Assembly (NCBI GenBank): GCA_038135995.1
Contig: JAYPYO010000001.1
Span: forward strand, 54,333-118,332
From: HTCC2207 sp038135995
GTDB lineage: Bacteria; Pseudomonadota; Gammaproteobacteria; Pseudomonadales; Porticoccaceae
DNA: 64,000 nucleotides
Direction of reading: 5' to 3'
In this document: positions 7,918-16,974 of the stretch, one piece after another
Layout of the letters: every line of letters starts with the position of its first letter
Position numbering within the stretch: the stretch's first letter is position 1
The notes under the pieces: model-generated
What the model was told of the DNA's origin: nothing
Seen by the model: only the letters and a program-made list of their open reading frames with translations
Database searches by the model: none
Program-made: the position numbers and the translations under genes

Positions 7918-8886
7918 TCAGCCTCCTCTGCGGCGAAATACCTGCAGCCAATCCATAAACAGCTCTTCCCAGAGTAGCTGGGGATTTATATTCGAGCCGG
8001 ATAGTACCCAGCTACGGGCTTTGCGCAGTTTATCAGAAAAATCAAATAGCGCTGGATTTGGGCTATTTTGCAACTCACCGGTTGCCAGCCTGTGTAAATA
8101 ATTCATAAACCAGTCAAGCAATTGGTCGCTATTGAGCTTGTGACACTGCTGGGCGGCATCCACAGGAGACAGATCACCCCTGCGCACCTGCTCAACGGTT
8201 TCCTCGAAAGCTTGGCGCTGCTGCAGGCTGTCCCCCTGCATATAATCCAGGGCTAATAGCGGCCGCCCACCGGCGATCTCCAAGGTCTGCTCCGCCAGTG
8301 GTTGATCGCCACTGACCTCAGCCAGCCAGCGACTCGCCTGAGCTGAGTCGGGCAGCGGCAAAGCCTCCACCTGACAGCGACTGCGGATAGTCGCAGATAC
8401 CAGACTGGGGCGATAGGAGAGCAAAATTAGTAGGGTTTGACCCTGGGGCTCCTCCAGGCTCTTGAGCAGCGCATTGGAGGCGCTGATATTCATGGCCTCT
8501 GCCGGGGCGATCAGGGCAACCTTCCATCCTCCCTGCTGTGCAGTCTTACTTAGCTTGCCCATAAGCTCGCGCACCTGATCTATGAGTATGGCTTTACCCT
8601 GCTCTGCGGGCTCGAGTATGGAAAGATCCGGGTGATTGCCCGCCATCATTAACTGGCAGCCCTTACAGGAGCCGCAGGCATATTTGCTCAGCTCCGCGGT
8701 GCACAGCAAGCGCTGTGCCATGGCATTGGCTATACGCTCAACCCCGATACCTGGTGAGCCAGTAAGCATTATGGCGTGGGGCAACCGGCCCTGATACAGG
8801 CGCGAGATAAAGCCCTGCCACAACGACTCTTGCCAGGGCAGAGGAAGCGCCAGAGAAACCTGGTCCTGAGACTCTTGCCCGATCAT
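7918..8886 (-). CDS. holB: DNA polymerase III subunit delta'
   Basis: A 322-residue clamp-loader subunit of the AAA+ family. TGSPGIGVERIA (about 42-53) replaces a true Walker A loop and has Val where a nucleotide-binding subunit has Lys, as expected for delta', which does not bind ATP. A four-cysteine zinc knuckle (C62, C70, C73, C76: CTAELSKYACGSCKGC) follows. The SRC sensor-type segment appears near 170. It begins in a TAATG overlap with the tmk stop, so translation is probably coupled. Confidence 0.95.
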   Translation of the reverse strand: MIGQESQDQVSLALPLPWQESLWQGFISRLYQGRLPHAIMLTGSPGIGVERIANAMAQRLLCTAELSKYACGSCKGCQLMMAGNHPDLSILEPAEQGKAILIDQVRELMGKLSKTAQQGGWKVALIAPAEAMNISASNALLKSLEEPQGQTLLILLSYRPSLVSATIRSRCQVEALPLPDSAQASRWLAEVSGDQPLAEQTLEIAGGRPLLALDYMQGDSLQQRQAFEETVEQVRRGDLSPVDAAQQCHKLNSDQLLDWFMNYLHRLATGELQNSPNPALFDFSDKLRKARSWVLSGSNINPQLLWEELFMDWLQVFRRRGG

Positions 8887-9524
8887 TAGCCCGATTCCTC
8901 ACATGAGTACCAAAACGCTTCCAGGGCGATACTTAACTCTCTCTGCACTGTTTGTAGGGGCTCTGAGGCATCAATAACCACGCAGCGATCTGGGTTTTGG
9001 CGGGCTATCTCCAGATAACCATTGCGCACAAGGTCAAAAAACTCAGTCTTTTCCTGCTCAAAGCGATCTGGGTCGCTGCGCGCGCTGGCGCGCTTTAAAC
9101 CCAGCTCAACCGGGACATCCAGAATCAGGGTCAGATCTGGCCGCAGGCTGCCCTGCACAATAAGCTCAAGCTCTGAAATAAGGGCACCACTCATACCGCG
9201 ACCCGCACCCTGATAAGCGTAGGTGGCGTCGGTAAAACGATCACAGAGTACCCAGGCACCCTCGCCAAGCGCTGGTTCAATCACCTGGTTAAGATGCTGC
9301 GCACGACCGGCAAACATCAGTAGTAATTCCGCGGCATCACAGACTAACTCCTCTCGCGGAGCCAATAACAGCTCTCTGATCTGCTCTGCCAATGGCGTAC
9401 CGCCGGGCTCACGGGTACACAGATAAGCTAGCTGCTTGGACTCCAGCCAGTCCTGGATAAACTGAATGTTGGTGGTTTTGCCGACCCCTTCAGTACCCTC
9501 AATAGTGATAAATTTTCCGCGCAT
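8886..9524 (-). CDS. tmk: Thymidylate kinase
   Basis: A 212-residue P-loop kinase that phosphorylates dTMP to dTDP. The P-loop is EGTEGVGKTT (9-18), the DRFTDATYAYQGAGRG motif marks the dTMP site and a LID segment with arginines (RSDPDRFEQE) is near 147-156. It is 22 nt downstream of mltG, and its stop overlaps the holB start by one base. The order mltG-tmk-holB is conserved in gammaproteobacteria. Confidence 0.97.
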   Translation of the reverse strand: MRGKFITIEGTEGVGKTTNIQFIQDWLESKQLAYLCTREPGGTPLAEQIRELLLAPREELVCDAAELLLMFAGRAQHLNQVIEPALGEGAWVLCDRFTDATYAYQGAGRGMSGALISELELIVQGSLRPDLTLILDVPVELGLKRASARSDPDRFEQEKTEFFDLVRNGYLEIARQNPDRCVVIDASEPLQTVQRELSIALEAFWYSCEESG

Positions 9525-9546
9525 TTATGATCCCTAGGTATAGGTT

Positions 9547-10590
9547 TTACTGAGGTGCAGACTGATAATTCTGCGCTCGCTGATTAATTTGGTACTGCCT
9601 GACTGCTCTGAGATGCTCGTCCAGAGTATCCGAAAAATAATGACCACCATCGCCCCGCGCCACAAAGTATAGGCTAGAACCAGGCAGCGGGTGCAGCGCC
9701 GCAACAATGGCCGCCTCGCTGGGCATGGCGATAGGTGTAGGGGGCAGTCCTTTAATCATATAGGTATTGTAAGGAGTCCGCTGTTTTAAGTGAGCCTTGC
9801 GGATATTACCGCGATAGGCATCACCCAGACCATAGATTACCGTGGGGTCTGTCTGCAGGCGCATTCTGTTCTGCAGGCGGCGCACAAAAACACCAGCAAT
9901 CTCTTTTCGCTCTGCTGCTAAGCCAGTTTCTTTCTCGATAATTGAGGCCATAATCAGCGCCTCGTAGGCAGTTTTGTAGGGCAGATTATCCTCCCGGTCT
10001 TCCCAGGCCCTATTGAGGACGGTCTGCATTTGACGATGAGCCTGACGCAATATATCAGCTGCCGAATCCGCAGCGCTGTAACTGTAGGTATCCGGGAAAA
10101 ACCAACCCTCGGGGTGAGCTAGTTCAATACCGGCATCCGCCAGCAGCTGCCCAACTGTGAGATCGGCTATAGCGCCAAACTGCGGTACTTTTTGCAGCTG
10201 AGCCAGCCATTGCTTAAATGACCAGCCCTCAGGAAATGTAATCTGATACTGCACAACTTCGCCGCGATTAAACTTGTCGAGCAGGGATTTGATATTGTCA
10301 CCGGGCTCAATCCAGTAGCTACCCGCCTGAATTGAGGCGCGGCCGGAAAATTTGGCGTATCTGGCCATCAGTTTGGGGCCTGAAAGAATCCCCTCAGCAT
10401 GCAGCTTTCGATTAACCTGGCTGAGATTACTGCCTCTGCTAATAGTCCACAGTCGCTTTGGCTCCCCTGCTTGCTGGGCAAGCACGACCGGCTGCTCGAG
10501 GTGATACTGAACATAGACATAGAGGCCAGCACCAGCCACCGTCAGCAGCAGTAAAAAGATAATTAACAGGCGAACAACAGATCGATTCAT
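9547..10590 (-). CDS. mltG: Endolytic murein transglycosylase MltG
   Basis: A 347-residue YceG-like protein with one N-terminal membrane helix (about 7-27) and a periplasmic catalytic domain. The conserved MASIIEKETG motif contains the catalytic glutamate, followed by RLQNRMRLQTDPTVIYG and the C-terminal LHPLPGSSLYFVA. MltG cuts nascent peptidoglycan strands and sets glycan length. I chose the ATG at 10590, not the TTG at 10599, because it forms an ATGA overlap with the pabC stop, a sign of coupled translation. Confidence 0.94.
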   Translation of the reverse strand: MNRSVVRLLIIFLLLLTVAGAGLYVYVQYHLEQPVVLAQQAGEPKRLWTISRGSNLSQVNRKLHAEGILSGPKLMARYAKFSGRASIQAGSYWIEPGDNIKSLLDKFNRGEVVQYQITFPEGWSFKQWLAQLQKVPQFGAIADLTVGQLLADAGIELAHPEGWFFPDTYSYSAADSAADILRQAHRQMQTVLNRAWEDREDNLPYKTAYEALIMASIIEKETGLAAERKEIAGVFVRRLQNRMRLQTDPTVIYGLGDAYRGNIRKAHLKQRTPYNTYMIKGLPPTPIAMPSEAAIVAALHPLPGSSLYFVARGDGGHYFSDTLDEHLRAVRQYQINQRAQNYQSAPQ

Positions 10591-11465
10591 AAGTAGCAAG
10601 AATACTGCTGTGCGAGTGCAGATTGAAGTAATTTTGTCTGCTTACCTATAAGTTTACTGACCATAGCACCTGAATCAGACTCGCCTATCTGGGTGACGGG
10701 TATGATTCCCCTGAGGGAGTTGCAGATAAATATCTCATTGGCCTGCTCTAACTGACTCAGAGATAGAGGCTCAACCGACACAGCTGTAGCTGTGGCTGGA
10801 AATATGTCTTCAATAACCACAGCGCGCATAACGCCGGCCACACCGGCATTGTCTAGGCATGGAGTCACCCATCCAGAGTCTGTAAGAGCAAATATATTAG
10901 CTGAGGTAGTCTCAACTACAGTGCCATCAGCTGCCAGCATCAGGCCATCGCTATATTCATCAGAGCTCCATTCGCTGCGGGCCATCACCTGATCTAGGCG
11001 ATTGAGATGTTTGATACCTGCCAGAGGCGGATTTATGGGCAATCTGTAGCTGCAGCGCCATAATTTACTACCCTGCTGTCTCTGCTGCCGCGCCTGCTGA
11101 GTATCAAACTCAGCATACTGACAGATAATAAGCGGAGAAATCGATGCCGGGCTCTGATAACCCCGCCCACCAGAGCCAGCGGTGATCAGTAGCTTAATTA
11201 CCCCATCAATGATTCCCGCTGTGGCAAGCTCGGACTGGAAGTCATGCAGATAATCATTGATTAGAGGCGGCTCTAGCTCGATCCCCAGAGCTGCTGAATC
11301 AGTGTATAGACGCTGCAGATGGCGCTGTTTGAGGGGTAATTGACCCCCCTGGTAGCCAATAGATTCAAACAGACCATGTCCATAGGACAGCCCGCGATCT
11401 GCAGGTCCTATGGCGACATCTTTAGAGACGGCCAAAAACTGGCCATTAATACTATGATAGAACAT
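10587..11465 (-). CDS. pabC: Aminodeoxychorismate lyase
   Basis: A fold-type IV PLP enzyme of 292 residues that converts 4-amino-4-deoxychorismate to p-aminobenzoate and pyruvate for folate synthesis. ADRGLSYGHGLFE opens the domain, the PLP lysine is in GIKHLNRLDQV, and GTVVETTSANIF is the cofactor phosphate site. The frame stays open to a GTG at 11501, but family alignment (start just before the INGQ segment) favours the ATG at 11465. Its partner pabB is at 29936-31324. Fatty-acid cluster genes lie upstream, but a terminator (11549-11580) intervenes. Confidence 0.92.
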   Translation of the reverse strand: MFYHSINGQFLAVSKDVAIGPADRGLSYGHGLFESIGYQGGQLPLKQRHLQRLYTDSAALGIELEPPLINDYLHDFQSELATAGIIDGVIKLLITAGSGGRGYQSPASISPLIICQYAEFDTQQARQQRQQGSKLWRCSYRLPINPPLAGIKHLNRLDQVMARSEWSSDEYSDGLMLAADGTVVETTSANIFALTDSGWVTPCLDNAGVAGVMRAVVIEDIFPATATAVSVEPLSLSQLEQANEIFICNSLRGIIPVTQIGESDSGAMVSKLIGKQTKLLQSALAQQYSCYL

Positions 11466-11548
11466 GCATTGCTGCCTGATGTCTATTGAGAGTGGATCCA
11501 CCTAAAGGGGCACATTATAGGCGGCATTATGACAAAACTCTCAGGCAT

Positions 11549-11580
11549 AAAAAAACCGCCCCAAAAGGAGCGGTTTTTTT
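11549..11580 (-). terminator. Rho-independent terminator after acpP
   Basis: A 10-bp stem (11567-11576 with 11553-11562, 4-nt A/T loop) is followed on the minus strand by a U run (11549-11555). It is 14 bases after the acpP stop, in the place where fabF begins in related genomes. U runs on both sides make it potentially bidirectional. Confidence 0.9.
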
Positions 11581-11593
11581 GAATGCGAGACAA

Positions 11594-11827
11594 TCAGCCG
11601 TTGGCGCTGATATAAGTAATGGCATCCTGGACCGTAGCAATCTTCTCGGCCTCTTCATCGGGAATTTCAGCATCAAACTCCTCTTCCAGGGCCATGATTA
11701 GCTCAACGGTGTCCAGTGAGTCTGCACCAAGATCTTCAACGAAAGACGAAGTTGTCTTTACGTCTTCTTCCTTAACACCCAGCTGCTCTGCAACCATTTT
11801 GATAACGCGTTCTTCAATGTTGCTCAT
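11594..11827 (-). CDS. acpP: Acyl carrier protein
   Basis: This 77-residue acidic protein is the acyl carrier of fatty-acid synthesis. The phosphopantetheine attachment site is Ser37 in LGADSLDTVEL. Length and sequence match E. coli AcpP closely. It is separated from fabG by 161 bases that are AT-rich and hold a TAAAAT -10-like hexamer near 11915-11925 on the minus strand, so strong independent transcription is likely, as is usual for acpP. A terminator follows its stop. Confidence 0.98.
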   Translation of the reverse strand: MSNIEERVIKMVAEQLGVKEEDVKTTSSFVEDLGADSLDTVELIMALEEEFDAEIPDEEAEKIATVQDAITYISANG

Positions 11828-11988
11828 CGTAATTCCACTCCTATAGGGGATCTGATGTCTAACTTGATAACGAGCTCACCCGGCTCATTATTTGATAATC
11901 CTTACTTAGGGCGCGCATTTTACCTAACAAATCTTAAAATGCTAGTGCCCTTTTAAAAAAAGGCAGTTAAATCATTAAAATCAACAGT

Positions 11989-12732
11989 TTACGCCATGTA
12001 CATGCCGCCATTCACATGGATAGTCTCACCTGTTATGTAGCCTGCAGCCTCCGATGTAAGGAAACTGACCACGGCGGCAATCTCCTCCGGGGCACCAAGG
12101 CGCGCCAAGGGGATTTGATTAAGCATAGCCTCTCTATTGGCCTCTGGCAGCTCCTTGGTCATATCTGTATCTATGAAGCCCGGTGCTACACTATTAACTG
12201 TAATACTTCTGGAACCTAACTCCTTCGCCAATGCCCGGGCAAAGCCCTCAACGCCGGCTTTGGTAGCAGAATAGTTGCTCTGGCCGCCATTTCCCATTGA
12301 GCCCACAACAGAGCTGATATTAATAATCCTTCCCCAGCGTGCCTTGGTCATGGCTCGTACACAGGCTTTAGAAAGACGGAAGACCGCGGTAAGATTGGTG
12401 TTTACAACATCTGTCCACTCATCGTCTTTCATACGCATTAGAATATTGTCTTTGGTGATACCTGCGTTATTTACCAGGATAGTAGGCGCAGCAAACTCCT
12501 CGTTCATAGCCTTGAGTACAGTCTCTACTGAGCTGGCCTCGCCGACATCGAGCACCATACCTCTGCCAGTTATATTTTTTTCCGCAAAACGCTGGCTGAT
12601 TTTTTCAGCACCAGCCTCGGTAGTGGCTGTTCCCACCACAATGATGCCAGAGCGACCCAGGTCATCGGCAATCGCCGCACCTATGCCACGACTTGCTCCG
12701 GTGACCAGAGCCACCTTTTGTTCAACCGTCAT
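11989..12732 (-). CDS. fabG: 3-oxoacyl-ACP reductase
   Basis: A 247-residue short-chain dehydrogenase that reduces 3-oxoacyl-ACP with NADPH. The cofactor loop is TGASRGIG (11-18), NNAG is at 88-91, and the catalytic residues are Ser141, Tyr154 and Lys158 (YSATK). The ATG is preceded by GGGAG. It lies 19 nt after fabD in the conserved fabD-fabG-acpP order. Confidence 0.97.
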   Translation of the reverse strand: MTVEQKVALVTGASRGIGAAIADDLGRSGIIVVGTATTEAGAEKISQRFAEKNITGRGMVLDVGEASSVETVLKAMNEEFAAPTILVNNAGITKDNILMRMKDDEWTDVVNTNLTAVFRLSKACVRAMTKARWGRIINISSVVGSMGNGGQSNYSATKAGVEGFARALAKELGSRSITVNSVAPGFIDTDMTKELPEANREAMLNQIPLARLGAPEEIAAVVSFLTSEAAGYITGETIHVNGGMYMA

Positions 12733-12751
12733 ACTTTACTCCCAAAAGTCA

Positions 12752-13690
12752 TTAGATAGAGGTTAGTGCGTTGTCGAGACTGGCAATATCATCAGTCGAC
12801 AGCGATTTAAGGTCGCGATCAATTCGCTTGGTCAGGCCGTTAAGTACGCGGCCCGGGCCACATTCAACAAAATGTTCAGCTCCAGCAGCCTTGAGCGCGA
12901 GAATACAGTCCACCCAGAGTACAGGTTTGTAAATCTGCTCAAGCATCAACGATTTAATAGCCTTTGCGTCCTGTTCAGGCTTGGCGGTAACGTTATGGAT
13001 CACCGGTATGGTCGGGCTCGCAAATGTCGTACTCTCAACCAGCTCAGTCAGCTGCTCGGCCGCTGGCTGCATCAGAGAAGTATGGAATGGTGCACTGACC
13101 GGCAGGGCTAAGGCGCGCTTGGCGCCAGCTTCTTTGCAAATAGCAATGGCACAATCAACGGCGGCAGCAGAACCAGCAATAACCACCTGCCCGGGAGCAT
13201 TAAAGTTCACTGCATCCACAATGTCATCGTCGCGCGCCTTGTCGCAGGCAGCAGTAATCACTTCGTCGCTGAGTCCCAAAATAGCAGCCATGGCACCCTC
13301 ACCCACCGGAACGGCTTCTTGCATATAGGCACCACGGGCGCGAACAATTTTTACTGCGTCGGCAAACTCCACAGCCCCGGCACAAACCAGAGCAGACCAT
13401 TCACCGAGACTGTGACCAGCCATCTGAGCGGGAGTTGGGCCGCCCTTTTCATTCCACAGGCGCCAGATAGCCACACTGCTTGCCAGCAGCATAGGCTGGG
13501 TACGCTCAGTGAGATTAATATCCGCCTGCTCACCCTGCTGAATCATCTGCCAAAGATCATAGTCCAGGACATCCGAGGCTTCCTTAAAAGTTGCTTCAAC
13601 TGTCGGGTTTAGGCTGGCTAACTCTGCCAGCATGCCAATTTTTTGCGACCCCTGGCCGGGGAATACAAACGCTAAATTACTTTTTGTCAT
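12752..13690 (-). CDS. fabD: Malonyl-CoA:ACP transacylase
   Basis: A 312-residue acyltransferase that loads malonate onto AcpP. The FPGQGSQ motif is at 10-16, the nucleophile Ser94 is in GHSLGEWS, and the catalytic histidine is in SAPFHTSLM near 202. Start supported by AGAGG. It directly follows plsX (7 nt); no fabH lies between them, as in pseudomonads and unlike E. coli. Confidence 0.97.
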   Translation of the reverse strand: MTKSNLAFVFPGQGSQKIGMLAELASLNPTVEATFKEASDVLDYDLWQMIQQGEQADINLTERTQPMLLASSVAIWRLWNEKGGPTPAQMAGHSLGEWSALVCAGAVEFADAVKIVRARGAYMQEAVPVGEGAMAAILGLSDEVITAACDKARDDDIVDAVNFNAPGQVVIAGSAAAVDCAIAICKEAGAKRALALPVSAPFHTSLMQPAAEQLTELVESTTFASPTIPVIHNVTAKPEQDAKAIKSLMLEQIYKPVLWVDCILALKAAGAEHFVECGPGRVLNGLTKRIDRDLKSLSTDDIASLDNALTSI

Positions 13691-13697
13691 AGGTCCT

Positions 13698-14741
13698 CTA
13701 GTTAGTTTTGGCCGTCTGATTATGCTCGATCATGCTCTGAAGTATAGGCGACAAAACCTCTGGCAGATTGTGTTTAGCGGCCTCAATGGCCACATCCAAG
13801 GCGCAGCCAAAGGCGATTTCATTAGCTCCACCATGACTTTTAACCGTTACGCCATTCAAACCCAACAGATAGGCGCCGTTGTAATGTGCGGGGTCCAGTC
13901 GCGATTTTAGAGCCTCCATTGACCCGCCCAACAGTAGTGCAGCAAGGCGGTTTAGCCAATTGCTGGTAAATAGGTCTGCCACCATAGCACTGACCATGCG
14001 CGCTGCGCCCTCGGTAGCCTTCAGCGCAACATTGCCACTAAACCCATCGCAGACAACTACCTGCGCATCACCGCCAAATAGTCCGTCACCTTCAACATAG
14101 CCGCAGTAATTAATCAGCGGCTCTGCTTTCAACAACTCTGCTGTCTTTTTAATTACACCATTGCCCTTGTTGGCCTCTTCTCCGACATTGAGCAGGCAGA
14201 CCCTGGGCTCGGCAATCCCATCTAACTCGCGGGTAGTCAGAGAGCCAAGCACAGCAAACTGGGTTAACTGAGCAGGCGAGCAATCGAGATTAGCGCCCAG
14301 GTCGAGAATATAGGATCGACCCGCGCTGGTAGGGAATGTGGTGCAGATAGCGGGACGAGAAATACCAGGCAGGGTCTTGAGGATTACCAGCCCCAGTGCC
14401 ATCAGTGCACCAGTATGACCCGCACTAATGCAAGCATGAGCCTGACCATTGGCTACTGCCTGAAGCGCCAGGCCCATAGAGGAGTCACGTTTGCTGCGAA
14501 TTATACTGGAGGGGCTGTCATCGTCGCCTATTGAATACTGGCTGTAACAGGTGTCTATACGCGATAGCACGTCCACGGCAGCAGGGTCATTAAGCGCCAG
14601 ATCCAGAGGCCGCTGCTCACCAGTAACCAGTGCAGAGACATCTGGGTGTTTGCGAAGCGACTTTACCAACGCGGGCACTACAACGCGAGGACCAAAGTCC
14701 CCGCCCATAGCGTCTACGGCAATTCTGAGCGAAGTTGCCAA
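13698..14741 (-). CDS. plsX: Phosphate acyltransferase PlsX
   Basis: A 347-residue enzyme that transfers acyl groups from acyl-ACP to phosphate, giving acyl-phosphate for phospholipid synthesis at the membrane. The N-terminal AVDAMGGDFGP and the internal SAGHTGALMALG motif are diagnostic. The best start is TTG at 14741, 14 bases after the rpmF stop; I see no good ribosome site, so translation may be coupled to rpmF. Order yceD-rpmF-plsX-fabD is conserved. Confidence 0.95.
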   Translation of the reverse strand: MATSLRIAVDAMGGDFGPRVVVPALVKSLRKHPDVSALVTGEQRPLDLALNDPAAVDVLSRIDTCYSQYSIGDDDSPSSIIRSKRDSSMGLALQAVANGQAHACISAGHTGALMALGLVILKTLPGISRPAICTTFPTSAGRSYILDLGANLDCSPAQLTQFAVLGSLTTRELDGIAEPRVCLLNVGEEANKGNGVIKKTAELLKAEPLINYCGYVEGDGLFGGDAQVVVCDGFSGNVALKATEGAARMVSAMVADLFTSNWLNRLAALLLGGSMEALKSRLDPAHYNGAYLLGLNGVTVKSHGGANEIAFGCALDVAIEAAKHNLPEVLSPILQSMIEHNQTAKTN

Positions 14742-14755
14742 GAGAGATCTATCAG

Positions 14756-14935
14756 TTAGTCGGCGTTAGTCTCAACAACTTTGCGACCGCGGTAAAAGCC
14801 ATCCGCAGTCACATGGTGACGCAGGTGCTTTTCACCGCTTACTGAATCTACAGATACAGTGGCAGCAGTCAATGCATCGTGAGAGCGACGCATGCCTCGT
14901 TTGGATCGGGTTTTGCGACTTTTCTGAACAGCCAT
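14756..14935 (-). CDS. rpmF: 50S ribosomal protein L32
   Basis: A 59-residue basic protein read from the ATG at 14935, with AGGAG six bases upstream. The sequence begins MAVQKSRKTRSKRGMRRSHD and continues through SGEKHLRHH and ADGFYRGRKV, nearly identical to E. coli L32. No zinc-binding CxxC pairs are present (the C-minus form). It lies between yceD and plsX, its standard position. Confidence 0.98.
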   Translation of the reverse strand: MAVQKSRKTRSKRGMRRSHDALTAATVSVDSVSGEKHLRHHVTADGFYRGRKVVETNAD

Positions 14936-14968
14936 GGGAACTCCTAAGCAAAAATTAAGCGCAGCTGA

Positions 14969-15472
14969 CTATTTCTTCAACTGCAGTAAAACATTAAATG
15001 GATTGTCCGAAACAACCTCATTACCAGTGGCTTCTACCTCTATAAAGGTATCCCCGGTACATTCACCCACAGGGTGATAGTTAACCAGAGGTAGCGCCAA
15101 TAAAATCTCATCCTCAAGTAACTCATAGAGGTTGGCCAGCTTGTCCACCACAAGCCAGGGCTCATAGTTAGCCGCGACCCGGTTTAAATGGTCTTCAGAC
15201 CAGATTACCTGAACTGCAAAGTTAGCCTGCAGCTTGAGCTTAACTGGATCAAGACAGCGCTGACAAACTGTCTCTACTGTTACCTGAGCCTTGCCTTCGG
15301 CAATTTTGGCTCTGGACTCATCTAGACCAAACTGGATACGGGCCGTTAAAGGGCCACAAATCGCACTTACCGACGATTCCAGCCTGGTAAGATCAGCTAC
15401 ATTTACCGTTCCTTCAAGAAGGTTGCCCTGAAGAGCCAGTTTACGCGGATCAATTTGATTCGGCAGTGCCAT
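14969..15472 (-). CDS. yceD: YceD family protein (DUF177), 23S rRNA accumulation protein
   Basis: A 167-residue protein of the DUF177 family. The conserved C-Q-R-C-L-D-P segment near 83-89 and a C-terminal ECTGD motif are visible. E. coli YceD is linked to 23S rRNA accumulation; its biochemical role is unclear. It starts at ATG 15472 with a poor ribosome site, 33 nt before rpmF. The maf/yceF gene diverges from it, as in E. coli. Confidence 0.93.
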   Translation of the reverse strand: MALPNQIDPRKLALQGNLLEGTVNVADLTRLESSVSAICGPLTARIQFGLDESRAKIAEGKAQVTVETVCQRCLDPVKLKLQANFAVQVIWSEDHLNRVAANYEPWLVVDKLANLYELLEDEILLALPLVNYHPVGECTGDTFIEVEATGNEVVSDNPFNVLLQLKK

Positions 15473-15629
15473 AATATCGGTGGTACCCAGTTAGGCGCGC
15501 ATAATAGGGTCAAGACTATGATCTGTCAAAGAAAAACTCGTAAAATTCCCAACCGGCCAGCGCTGCCTGCAAGGGCCAAAAAAGGTAATATGACGATCCT
15601 AAAGTCCAGACTCGTCAATGAGACAATAT

Positions 15630-16217
15630 ATGAGCAAGCTAATTTTGGCCTCCTCCTCCCCCTACCGCAAAATGCTTTTGCAGCGACTGGATATTGCTTT
15701 TAGTTGCTACTCGCCCAATATAGATGAGTCGCCAGGCCCTATTGAGACGCCAGAGGCACTAGCTCAGCGACTGGCCACCGAGAAAGCTAAAACAGTGGCG
15801 GAAAAATTCCCCGGGGCCATTGTGATAGGCTCAGACCAGGTCGCCGAGCTCAATGGCCAGATGCTTGGCAAGCCCGGTAATCATCAGCGCGCTCAGCAAC
15901 AGTTGCGCGCTCAGTCTGGTCAAACACTGCTATTTCACACTGGTCTGGCACTGGTGCAGCAGCTTGCCGACGGCAATATAAAGCAGATACAGCTGGTGGA
16001 TACCACCCAGGTAAGTTTTAGGCAGCTCGATAACCATCAGATAGAGCGCTACCTGGAGCGCGAGCAACCCTATGATTGCGCCGGTAGCTTTAAAGCGGAG
16101 GGCCTCGGCATTAGCCTGTTTAAGGGCGTTTCCAGCCAGGATCCCAGCTCACTAATTGGCTTGCCCCTGATAAGTCTATGCACAGCATTGAGGGAATTTG
16201 ACATGGACGTGCTCTAG
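15630..16217 (+). CDS. yceF: Maf family nucleotide pyrophosphatase (YceF-type, m7GTP)
   Basis: A 195-residue Maf protein with the N-terminal loop LILASSSPYRKMLLQRL, SDQVAELNG near 73 and the conserved GSFKAEGLGISLF in the last third. Maf enzymes remove pyrophosphate from non-canonical nucleotides; the YceF subgroup prefers 7-methyl-GTP. Subgroup assignment rests mainly on position, divergent from yceD-rpmF as in E. coli. The open frame begins at 15618, but the ATG at 15630 has a GAG ribosome site at proper spacing and matches the family start. Confidence 0.9.
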   Translation: MSKLILASSSPYRKMLLQRLDIAFSCYSPNIDESPGPIETPEALAQRLATEKAKTVAEKFPGAIVIGSDQVAELNGQMLGKPGNHQRAQQQLRAQSGQTLLFHTGLALVQQLADGNIKQIQLVDTTQVSFRQLDNHQIERYLEREQPYDCAGSFKAEGLGISLFKGVSSQDPSSLIGLPLISLCTALREFDMDVL

Positions 16218-16262
16218 ATAAACTATAAATTACTTTAGATAGATTTCGTAACTATATGTTTA

Positions 16263-16919
16263 TTATATATATTCTAAAATTCTAGAGAAGTCATCAAGGC
16301 AGGCGATAGGCTGATATTTCATTAGTCTGGAGCCATCATGCGCACCATAGCTAACAGCAATCCGCGGCATTTTGGCATTTACTGCCATTTGCATATCAAA
16401 CTCAGTGTCACCCACCATTATTGCATTATCCGGCGCTATGCCCTGCTCTGCCAGCAACTCCTCCAGCATCAGCGGGTGAGGCTTGGAGCGAGTCTCGTCA
16501 GCGCAGCGAGAACCATGGAAAAAGCCAGTGAGGTCTGTGGCCTCAAATACTCGGTTTAACCCTGCGCGACTTTTGCCGGTAGCCACTGCCAAAAGGTAAC
16601 CGGAGTCTCGCAACTGTTGCAGGCTGGACATCACCCCCGGGAAAAATTTGCAGGGACTGCTGTCCTCACGGCGGTAATACGACGAATAGCTGGCACTAAA
16701 ATCTGCAACCATAGGCGCATCAGCGGACGGAAACAGATGCCTGACCGCCTCGCTGAGTCCCAGTCCAATAATCTCTTTGGCCTGATCAAAACTGGGCTGG
16801 GGAAGCTGATGCTCTTCAGCGGCAAGCTGAATACATCGAGTTATGCGCGCCACAGAGTCTGAAAGGGTTCCATCCCAGTCAAAGATTAACAGTTTTGTGG
16901 CAGTCGGCTGCTTGTGCAT
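16263..16919 (-). CDS. HAD-family phosphatase (phosphoglycolate phosphatase-like)
   Basis: A 218-residue haloacid dehalogenase hydrolase. The catalytic motif DWDGTLSDS is at 14-22 (nucleophile Asp14, acid Asp16), a threonine motif VATGKS follows near 111, and GDTEFDM is near 176. The helical cap between motifs 1 and 2 is of the phosphoglycolate/beta-phosphoglucomutase type. The gene directly follows rluC (55 nt), as in Pseudomonas. The natural substrate is not clear from sequence. Confidence 0.88.
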   Translation of the reverse strand: MHKQPTATKLLIFDWDGTLSDSVARITRCIQLAAEEHQLPQPSFDQAKEIIGLGLSEAVRHLFPSADAPMVADFSASYSSYYRREDSSPCKFFPGVMSSLQQLRDSGYLLAVATGKSRAGLNRVFEATDLTGFFHGSRCADETRSKPHPLMLEELLAEQGIAPDNAIMVGDTEFDMQMAVNAKMPRIAVSYGAHDGSRLMKYQPIACLDDFSRILEYI

Positions 16920-16974
16920 AGCTTTTTCTGAAGGCTTATGGTTGTTTAGTTGCTTGTTTATGAATATTTGCTTC

